DNA of 64,000 bases from Streptomyces asoensis (lineage in GTDB: Bacteria; Actinomycetota; Actinomycetes; Streptomycetales; Streptomycetaceae). The position numbers and the translations under genes are program-made. A model generated the notes under the pieces. That model had not been told where the DNA came from and made no database searches. It saw nothing but the letters and a program-made list of their open reading frames with translations. Shown here piece by piece: positions 51,485 through 58,374 of the stretch. The DNA lies in contig NZ_CP049838.1 of NCBI RefSeq assembly GCF_013085465.1, positions 7,130,001 to 7,194,000 of the forward strand. Reading direction: 5' to 3'. How positions within the stretch are numbered: position 1 is the stretch's first letter; the number at the start of each line of letters is the position of its first letter.

Positions 51485-51588
51485 GGGGCCTTCAGGTCGG
51501 GGGAGTGATCGGCGGCGTGATCTTTTGGCCGCCGCGTATGAACGGTCTCTCCCGATTCTGCCTCACTGTACGGACCGCGGACGCGTCT

Positions 51589-53970
51589 TCAGCCCCGCAG
51601 GTCCACCAGCAGCGGTGGCGCGTGCTCGCCCCGCACGTCCGTCAGGGACAGCACCGCGTGGCCGGGCGGCACCTCGTGCGCCAGCCGGGACGCCGACCAC
51701 CGCTCCCGCTCGACCTGGCGCACGGTCACCGCGTCCGTGGTCACCGCGTTGCCGGTCACCAGCTTGCGCAGGGCGTGGATGGCGCGGGTCATCGGCTGGT
51801 CGGCGAAGACGGTGTGCTTGGCGACCTCGGTGGTCTCCACCCACTCGGTGCCCCAGGTCTGCGCGAACCTGCTGCCGTCCCAGGTGGTGATGCCGGAGAA
51901 CGCCATCCGGCAGCCGACGGCCCCGTACAGCGGTCCGTGCAGCGCCTCCGGGACGTCGCCGACCGAGCGCAGGGCGAGCACCACGCCCGCGTTCTGCGAG
52001 CGCAGCCGCTGGAGCCGGCGCACCGAACCCTCGGTGACCGTGCCCGTCGCATCGTCCAGGACCAGACACGCGAAGTGGTCGCGCCGCTCCCGTACGACGG
52101 TGTGGAACTGGGCGAGGACCAGCCGGGTGATCAGCCGGGCGGCCTCCTCGTGGCCCCGCTCGGGCAGGTCGATGCGGACCCGCAGCGGGTGGTGGGCGAC
52201 GGCGCGCAGCGAGAACGCCCGGTGCGCGTTGCTGCCGCCGCCGAAGAACTCCGCGAACACCGGGCGGTTGAGCAGCGCCAGCCGGTCGGCGAGGGCCCGG
52301 CCCGCGTCGCCCGGGGTCCCGGTCTGCCGGACCCGCGCCTCCAGCTCACGGCGCATCACCTCGTCACCGGCCACGGCCTCCCGCAGCGCGGACAGCGCGG
52401 CCGGTTCGCCCTCGAGGAGCTCGCGCAGCTCGGGCAGGGTGGGGAAGCACCCGTGCGCGCTGCGGTAGGGGCCCAGCACCTGGGCGAGCGCCGTCGTCGC
52501 GCTCTGGCCGCTCACCGTGTCGAGGTCGCCGACCAGTGCCTCGGCGAGGATCGAGGCCGCCTCGTCCGGGTCCTCGGACTCCGCGTACGGGTCCAGGTCG
52601 TGCACGGAGGAAGGGTCCCCGATCCCGACGATCACGTCGAACGCGGAGTCGGAGCCGAGCGGGTCGCCTCCGGGCGACGACACCGCGACTACGGCGCACG
52701 CCCCGGTGAGGGCCTGGAGGGCCAGCGCCTCGGTGAGCGGCTCGACCAGGGTCCGGGTCTTGCCCGACCCGGACGGCCCGACCGCGAGCAGCGAGGTGCC
52801 CAGCACGTCCGGGCCGAGCGCGGCGCCCGCGTCGTGATGACCGACCGGGGTGCGTTCGGCGGCGACCCAGCGGCCGACGCGCACCTGCCCGGTGAGCAGA
52901 TCGTGGCGCGCGGTGCGCCGGGGCAGGTCGCGGGCGCCGGAGGGGTGGGTCCAGGCCGCCCCGCCCTGCCGCAGCACGGTCTCCCGGAAGTCCGCGAGCC
53001 CCGCTGTCCAGGCCCGCCGTACACGCACACAGTCCACGTCGTTCATCCGGCCGGCGGCGACCTCGGCGGTCAGCAGCTCGGCCGCCTCGTACTGCCCCGC
53101 GTTCCGCAGGTCGGGCCACTGGGCGCGCGGCAGCTCGACCGCGGGCGCGGCCTGGCCGGGCCCGGCGCGCCGGGCGGCGAGTCGTTCCTGCACGTACGGC
53201 CACCAGCCGCCGACCTTCGCGAACGGCCACACCACCAGCAGCGTGATGACCGTGTACAGCGCGTTCGTGAACAGGGGAGAGGCGAACAGCTCGTAGCTGC
53301 CGGAGATCAGCACGATCAGCGAGAACAGCGGGTCGATGACGGGCAGGGCGTCCCAGCCGACCCCGAAGGCGCCGGGGAAGACGAAGCTGAGGGTGGCGAG
53401 CGCGCCCAGCAGGGCGACGAGAGCCCGCGCGGGCTGCGGCCGGCGGCCCACGAAGTGCCGCACGGCGTGCGCCCAGCTGCCCAGCCGGCCCATGGCGTAG
53501 ACGAGGACCGCGAAGAACACGCCGTCGTAGACCACACGCGCCTCGGCGCCCTCCATGGACTTCGGGGACGCGATCGTGCCGCCCCACCACCAGTCGTCCG
53601 GGGTGAACAGCCGCAGCAGGGTGAACTGGTACGGCAGGCCGCCCCGGCGCCACAGCGACCACAGGACCAGCGCGACCACCAGCGGGACCAGCATGCCGAC
53701 GACCGTCACCGGCGCGAGCCGCTCCGTCGCCCGGGCCGCTTTCGGCGGCCGGTACCCCAAGCGCCAGATCCCCGTCCCGGCCGCGGGGCGCGCCTCGTCG
53801 AGCCAGTCGGCGACGGCTGACGCGGCCCGTGGGGCGTGCCCGGGGGCAGGCGGTACGCCCGGCGCCCGGTCCGGCCGCGGCGGCGTCGAGGGCGGCCGCG
53901 CCGGCCCCGCCGGGCGCGGCACAGGATTCGCCTGCGTGCGCCGCGCGTCCTGCGTCCCGTCGCTGTCCAT
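51589..53970 (-). CDS. Membrane-bound ATP/GTP-binding protein (TraD/VirD4-like ATPase fold)
   Basis: A 793-residue membrane ATPase. A Pro-rich N-terminus is followed by about four or five membrane helices (first near 90-105, others up to about 260), then a cytoplasmic RecA-like domain with Walker A AVGPSGSGKTRT (about 400) and a Walker B-like CLVLDDATG. The layout recalls type IV coupling proteins, yet no conjugation genes are nearby, and this protein is conserved at this place in Streptomyces as far as I recall. ATG 53970 has a purine-rich GGGGGCAGGGGC upstream; ATG 54006 would add 12 residues. Function unknown. Confidence 0.78.
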   Translation of the reverse strand: MDSDGTQDARRTQANPVPRPAGPARPPSTPPRPDRAPGVPPAPGHAPRAASAVADWLDEARPAAGTGIWRLGYRPPKAARATERLAPVTVVGMLVPLVVALVLWSLWRRGGLPYQFTLLRLFTPDDWWWGGTIASPKSMEGAEARVVYDGVFFAVLVYAMGRLGSWAHAVRHFVGRRPQPARALVALLGALATLSFVFPGAFGVGWDALPVIDPLFSLIVLISGSYELFASPLFTNALYTVITLLVVWPFAKVGGWWPYVQERLAARRAGPGQAAPAVELPRAQWPDLRNAGQYEAAELLTAEVAAGRMNDVDCVRVRRAWTAGLADFRETVLRQGGAAWTHPSGARDLPRRTARHDLLTGQVRVGRWVAAERTPVGHHDAGAALGPDVLGTSLLAVGPSGSGKTRTLVEPLTEALALQALTGACAVVAVSSPGGDPLGSDSAFDVIVGIGDPSSVHDLDPYAESEDPDEAASILAEALVGDLDTVSGQSATTALAQVLGPYRSAHGCFPTLPELRELLEGEPAALSALREAVAGDEVMRRELEARVRQTGTPGDAGRALADRLALLNRPVFAEFFGGGSNAHRAFSLRAVAHHPLRVRIDLPERGHEEAARLITRLVLAQFHTVVRERRDHFACLVLDDATGTVTEGSVRRLQRLRSQNAGVVLALRSVGDVPEALHGPLYGAVGCRMAFSGITTWDGSRFAQTWGTEWVETTEVAKHTVFADQPMTRAIHALRKLVTGNAVTTDAVTVRQVERERWSASRLAHEVPPGHAVLSLTDVRGEHAPPLLVDLRG

Positions 53971-54207
53971 CGCCCCTGCCCCCTGACCAGCCGTTCCGTC
54001 CACCATCAGCGAGTCAATCTAACGCGCCCGCAAGGGGAGTTCACCGCTTACGCGGCCGGGCCTGTGACGATCACCGTCCGGCGGCACTGTCCATGACGGA
54101 CAAGCCGCCCCGCCGACACCGCCCACATGGAGCATGCCCACCCTCCACTCCCCGTCCTAGCCTGCGAGAAAAGAACGAAAGTGTCCGCAAAACCCCAGGA
54201 GCCCCTC

Positions 54208-55542
54208 ATGACCGCCCTTCCGCAGGAGCGCCGCATCGTCACCGCCATCCCCGGCCCGAAGTCGCAGGAACTTCAGGCCCGCCGTACCGCCGCGGTCGCG
54301 GCCGGTGTCGGTTCGGTGCTCCCCGTCTTCACCACGCGCGCGGGCGGCGGCATCATCGAGGACGTCGACGGCAACCGCCTGATCGACTTCGGCTCCGGCA
54401 TCGCCGTGACGTCCGTCGGCGCCTCCGCCGAGGCCGTCGTGCGCCGGGCCACCGCCCAGCTCGCCGACTTCACCCACACCTGTTTCATGGTCACCCCGTA
54501 CGAGGGCTATGTGGCGGTGGCCGAGGCCCTCGCCGAGCTCACCCCGGGTGACCACGCCAAGAAGTCCGCGCTGTTCAACAGCGGCGCCGAGGCCGTCGAG
54601 AACGCCGTCAAGATCGCCCGCTCCTACACCAAGCGGCAGGCGGTCGTCGTCTTCGACCACGGCTACCACGGCCGCACCAACCTCACCATGGCGCTGACGG
54701 CGAAGAACATGCCGTACAAGCACGGCTTCGGCCCGTTCGCGCCCGAGGTCTACCGCGTCCCGGTCGCCTACGGCTACCGCTGGCCCACCGGCGCCGAGAA
54801 CGCGGGCCCCGAGGCCGCCGCGCAGGCCATCGACGAGATCACCAAGCAGGTCGGCGCGGACAACGTGGCCGCGATCATCATCGAGCCGGTGCTCGGCGAG
54901 GGCGGCTTCATCGAGCCCGCCAAGGGCTTCCTTCCGGCCATCAGCAAGTTCGCGTCCGACAACGGCATCGTCTTCGTCGCCGACGAGATCCAGTCCGGCT
55001 TCTGCCGCACCGGCCAGTGGTTCGCCTGCGAGGACGAGGGCATCGTCCCGGACCTGATCACCACGGCCAAGGGCATCGCGGGCGGTCTGCCGCTCGCCGC
55101 GGTGACCGGCCGCGCCGAGATCATGGACGCCGCGCACGCGGGTGGCCTGGGCGGCACCTACGGCGGCAACCCGGTCGCCTGCGCGGGCGCGCTCGGCGCG
55201 ATCGAGACGATGAAGGAGCTCGACCTCAACGCCAGGGCGAAGCACATCGAGTCCGTCATGAAGGGCCGCCTCGCCGCCATGGCGGAGAAGTTCGAGATCA
55301 TCGGCGACATCCGCGGGCGTGGCGCGATGATCGCGATCGAGCTGGTCAAGGACCGTACGACGAAGGAGCCGAACCCCGAGGCGACCGGCGCGCTCGCCAA
55401 GGCCTGCCACCAGGAGGGCCTGCTGGTCCTGACCTGTGGCACCTACGGCAACGTGCTGCGCTTCCTGCCGCCGCTGGTCATCGGCGAGGACCTGCTGAAC
55501 GAGGGCCTCGACATCATCGAGCAGGCTTTCGCGCGCATCTGA
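54208..55542 (+). CDS. gabT: 4-aminobutyrate aminotransferase
   Basis: A 444-residue class III aminotransferase that moves the amino group of GABA to 2-oxoglutarate, giving succinate semialdehyde. The PLP lysine is Lys288 (TTAKGIAGGLPL), with Asp259 in FVADEIQSGFCRTG. NSGAEAVENAVKIAR and the GGTYGGNPVACAGALG segment match GabT better than the enzyme at 18540. ATG 54208 has CAGGAG at 7 bases; GTG 54181 is a weaker option. It should act downstream of both polyamine loci and be followed by the dehydrogenase at 56801. Confidence 0.93.
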   Translation: MTALPQERRIVTAIPGPKSQELQARRTAAVAAGVGSVLPVFTTRAGGGIIEDVDGNRLIDFGSGIAVTSVGASAEAVVRRATAQLADFTHTCFMVTPYEGYVAVAEALAELTPGDHAKKSALFNSGAEAVENAVKIARSYTKRQAVVVFDHGYHGRTNLTMALTAKNMPYKHGFGPFAPEVYRVPVAYGYRWPTGAENAGPEAAAQAIDEITKQVGADNVAAIIIEPVLGEGGFIEPAKGFLPAISKFASDNGIVFVADEIQSGFCRTGQWFACEDEGIVPDLITTAKGIAGGLPLAAVTGRAEIMDAAHAGGLGGTYGGNPVACAGALGAIETMKELDLNARAKHIESVMKGRLAAMAEKFEIIGDIRGRGAMIAIELVKDRTTKEPNPEATGALAKACHQEGLLVLTCGTYGNVLRFLPPLVIGEDLLNEGLDIIEQAFARI

Positions 55543-55840
55543 GCCAGGGCGCCGCACAGCTGATTCCCAGCGCCCGCAGAGCGTGTGAAGAAGGTGTGCG
55601 AGGAGGATGGCGGGACGGGATACGGCCTGTCGTACCGCCTGTCACTGCCGTAGGTTCTCACCAGATGAGAGATACACCCCGTCCACAGGGGACTGTGGAC
55701 GGACCCAGGCCGGGGCCTCCCCAGCTTCGACCTGGTCGTGCCCTCGCGCACACAACCGGAGCTTCCGGCTTCGGATCTCCACACCGATCGGACGGCCGCC
55801 CGCCCCAAACCCCCCGGGGCGGCCGGCACTCCGGTCCGGA

Positions 55841-55880
55841 CGGCCACCCCGGAACTACCCCCCCTGTTCCGGGGTGGCCG
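55841..55880 (+). repeat. Perfect 15-bp hairpin upstream of terminator
   Basis: CGGCCACCCCGGAAC (55841-55855) pairs with 55866-55880 around a 10-base C-rich loop. It is 32 bases before the terminator stem and would be a stable RNA domain. Confidence 0.75.
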
Positions 55881-55912
55881 ACCTCCTTCTCTGGTGCAGA
55901 CCACGGAAAGCA

Positions 55913-55941
55913 GACCCCGGATCCGATCCGGGGTCTTTTTT
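55913..55941 (+). terminator. Intrinsic terminator with six-U tail
   Basis: GACCCCGGAT (55913-55922) pairs with ATCCGGGGTC (55926-55935) over a 3-base loop and is followed directly by TTTTTT. This is the most canonical terminator in the window. It is 371 bases from the gabT stop, too far for a simple gene end. Confidence 0.9.
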
Positions 55942-56005
55942 CGGGGTCCTTTTTCGATCCGGGTTCCTTTTCCGCCGTCCGGCCGCTCCTGACAAGCTGG
56001 GGCCC

Positions 56006-56779
56006 ATGCCGTCCCGCCCGTCCCGCGCCGTCCTCGGCCTCCTGCCGCCCGCCCTGCTCTTCGCGCTGATCACCTGGCAGGTCGCCGCCGACGGCCCGCT
56101 GCTGCGCCCGGACGAGCGCCTCAGCCGTGCCCTCGTCCACCCCGACCGGGCCTCCGAGCTGCTGGCCGACCTGGGCGAGGTGCAGATCGCGCTGCCCGTC
56201 CTGGTGCTGGTCGCCGGGTTTGTGGCGTGGCGGGGAAGAGCGGCGGGTGCGAAGCGGTGGTGGGTGCCGTCCCTCGCCGCGCTGGCCGTGATGGTGCTGG
56301 TGCCGCTGATCGTCGTCCCCCTGAAGGTGTGGACCGACCGGCCCGGTACGCCCGCCGTGCCCCCGGCCACCGGCTACTACCCGTCCGGGCACACGGCGAC
56401 GGCGGCCGTCGCCTACGGCGCGGCGGCGCTGGTCCTGCTGCCGTGGCTGCGCACCGTGTTCGCCCGGTGGCTGGCCCTCGCGACGAGCGCCCTCCTCGTC
56501 CTGGCCGTGTCGTTCGGGCTGGTGCGGCGCGGCTACCACTGGCCGCTGGACGTCGTGGCGAGCTGGTGTCTGTGCACGGTGCTGCTCGGTGCGCTGTGGC
56601 TCCTCCTGGAACGCGAGCGGCTGGAACGCGAGCGGTCGGCGCGGGAGCGGCTCCGGACGGCAGCGGCACGACCGTGCCAAACCGGCGCACCCCGGCCGTC
56701 CACCCGTACGACTCGGACAAGCGACCCTTCGGCCTCCCGCCCCTACCGTGGAGCACGAAAAGCACAGGACATCCCCTAA
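56006..56779 (+). CDS. PAP2-family membrane phosphatase
   Basis: A 257-residue membrane protein with about five or six helices and the three-part acid phosphatase signature: KVWTDRP, YYPSGHTATA and RRGYHWPLDV (catalytic His and Asp). Such enzymes dephosphorylate phosphatidic acid, undecaprenyl pyrophosphate or similar lipids. A charged C-terminal tail (RERLERERSARERL) is cytoplasmic. ATG 56006 gives the usual length; the RBS is weak. It lies between gabT and an aldehyde dehydrogenase but has no obvious tie to GABA use. Confidence 0.88.
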   Translation: MPSRPSRAVLGLLPPALLFALITWQVAADGPLLRPDERLSRALVHPDRASELLADLGEVQIALPVLVLVAGFVAWRGRAAGAKRWWVPSLAALAVMVLVPLIVVPLKVWTDRPGTPAVPPATGYYPSGHTATAAVAYGAAALVLLPWLRTVFARWLALATSALLVLAVSFGLVRRGYHWPLDVVASWCLCTVLLGALWLLLERERLERERSARERLRTAAARPCQTGAPRPSTRTTRTSDPSASRPYRGARKAQDIP

Positions 56780-56800
56780 GCGGAAGGGCCGGGACTCGCT

Positions 56801-58264
56801 ATGCCCCAGGAAAAGAATGTGGGGGCCACCCACGCCTTCTGGCTGGCCGGCCGCCAGGTCACCGGTGAGGACAGCTTCGACGTCACCTCCCCGTGGGACG
56901 GCCGGCTCGTCGGCAAGGTCAGCGTGCCGACCGACGCGCAGGTCGAGGAGGCCGTGGCCGCCGCGTACGCCGTGCGGGACGAGTTCGCCGCCACCCCGGC
57001 CCATGTGCGCGCGGCCGCCCTCGACCACGTCAGCAAGCGGCTCGTCGAGCGCACCGAGGAGATCGCCCGGCTGATCTCCGCCGAGAACGGCAAGCCGATC
57101 AAGTGGGCGCGCGGCGAGGTCGGCCGAGCCGTCTCCGTGTTCCGGTTCTCCGCCGAGGAGGCCCGGCGGTTCAACGGCGGCGAGGCCCAGCGGCTCGACA
57201 CCGACGCCGGCGGCCAGGGACGTCTCGCCCTCACCCGGCGCTTCCCGAAGGGTGTCGTGCTCGGCATCGCGCCGTTCAACTTCCCGCTGAACCTGTGCGC
57301 CCACAAGATCGCCCCGGCGATCGCGGCCGGCGCGCCGATCATCCTCAAGCCGGCCCCGGCGACCCCGCTGTCCGGCCTGATCATCGGTGACCTGCTCGCC
57401 GAGACCGAGCTGCCGGCCGGCTCCTGGAGCATCCTGCCGGTCGCCAACGACCGCATGCCCGCCCTCGTCCAGGACGAGCGCCTGCCGGTCATCTCCTTCA
57501 CCGGCTCCGAGAAGGTCGGCTACGCGATCATGGACTCGGTGCCGCGCAAGCACTGCACCCTGGAGCTGGGCGGCAACGGCGCGGCCGTCGTCCTCGGCGA
57601 CTTCGCGAGCGACGCCGACCTCGACTGGGCCGCCGGCCGCATCGCGACCTTCTCCAACTACCAGGGCGGCCAGTCCTGCATCTCCGTGCAGCGGGTCATC
57701 GCGGACGCCTCTGTGTACGACCGGCTGCTGCCGCGGATCGTCGCCGCCGTCGAGGCGCAGGTCACCGGTGACCCCTCCGACGACAAGACCGACGTGGGCC
57801 CGCTGGTCAGCGAGGACGCGGCCAAGCGCGTCGAGACCTGGGTGGACGAGGCCGTCGCGGCGGGCGCCGCCCTCCTCGCGGGCGGCAAGCGCGACGGCGC
57901 CTCCTACGCGCCGACCGTCCTCACCGACGTACCGGCGGACACCACCCTCGCCTGCGAGGAGGTCTTCGGACCGGTCCTCACCGTGACGAAGGTGGACGGC
58001 GAGGCCGAGGCCTTCGCCGCCGTCAACTCGTCCAAGTACGGCCTCCAGGCGGGCGTGTTCACGCACGACGTCCAGGTCGCCTTCCGCGCCCACCGCGCGC
58101 TGGAGGTCGGCGGTGTCATCGTCGGCGACGTGCCCTCCTACCGTGCCGACCAGATGCCGTACGGCGGCGCCAAGCAGTCCGGCGTCGGGCGCGAGGGCGT
58201 GCGGTTCGCGATGGACGACTACACGTACGAGCGGGTGCTGGTGCTCACCGGGCTCGCGCTCTGA
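56801..58264 (+). CDS. Aldehyde dehydrogenase (succinate-semialdehyde/glyceraldehyde type)
   Basis: A 487-residue ALDH of a different subgroup from the other two: catalytic Cys293 lies in YQGGQSCISVQ, Glu255 in LELGGNG and Asn160 in APFNFP. The FNFP and GGQSCIS motifs occur in the NADP-dependent glyceraldehyde-3-phosphate and lactaldehyde/semialdehyde group. Linked to gabT, it is a candidate for oxidising succinate semialdehyde to succinate, which is inference. ATG 56801 lies 21 bases after the phosphatase stop. A strong terminator follows. Confidence 0.86.
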   Translation: MPQEKNVGATHAFWLAGRQVTGEDSFDVTSPWDGRLVGKVSVPTDAQVEEAVAAAYAVRDEFAATPAHVRAAALDHVSKRLVERTEEIARLISAENGKPIKWARGEVGRAVSVFRFSAEEARRFNGGEAQRLDTDAGGQGRLALTRRFPKGVVLGIAPFNFPLNLCAHKIAPAIAAGAPIILKPAPATPLSGLIIGDLLAETELPAGSWSILPVANDRMPALVQDERLPVISFTGSEKVGYAIMDSVPRKHCTLELGGNGAAVVLGDFASDADLDWAAGRIATFSNYQGGQSCISVQRVIADASVYDRLLPRIVAAVEAQVTGDPSDDKTDVGPLVSEDAAKRVETWVDEAVAAGAALLAGGKRDGASYAPTVLTDVPADTTLACEEVFGPVLTVTKVDGEAEAFAAVNSSKYGLQAGVFTHDVQVAFRAHRALEVGGVIVGDVPSYRADQMPYGGAKQSGVGREGVRFAMDDYTYERVLVLTGLAL

Positions 58265-58280
58265 GGTGACCCTCTAGCTC

Positions 58281-58297
58281 ATGGGAACCATTTTCAT
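58281..58297. promoter_or_regulatory. Zur-box-like palindrome in a convergent gap
   Basis: ATGGGAACCATTTTCAT is a partial palindrome (ATGrrAA...TTyyCAT) that resembles the Streptomyces zinc-uptake-regulator box, though with several mismatches. It lies between two gene ends, so a normal operator role is doubtful. Confidence 0.2.
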
Positions 58298-58309
58298 ATA
58301 GGCTCCCCG

Positions 58310-58349
58310 AAGGGGTCCGGCACCGATGCCTTCCGGTGCCGGACCCCTT
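58310..58349. terminator. Bidirectional terminator between ALDH and beta-glucosidase
   Basis: A perfect 16-bp stem (58310-58325 with 58334-58349) around ATGCCTTC is followed by CTTCG. Either strand can use it, matching the convergent gene arrangement. Confidence 0.85.
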
Positions 58350-58374
58350 CTTCGTGCCGGCTTCCTCCGGACCC

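Larger units (their letters stand above)
55543..56005. other. Structured intergenic region after gabT
   Basis: This 463-base gap has no convincing gene. It contains a GTCCACA/TGTGGAC hairpin (55681-55700), a perfect 15-bp hairpin (55841-55880) and a classic U-tract terminator (55913-55941), followed by two further T-runs to about 55975. The density of structure suggests a long 3' UTR or a separate small RNA. Confidence 0.6.

Noticed and set aside
51589..53970. TraD/VirD4-like ATPase as a sign of a conjugative element
   Set aside because: No relaxase, integrase, attachment site or other transfer genes are present, and it sits among core nitrogen-metabolism genes.
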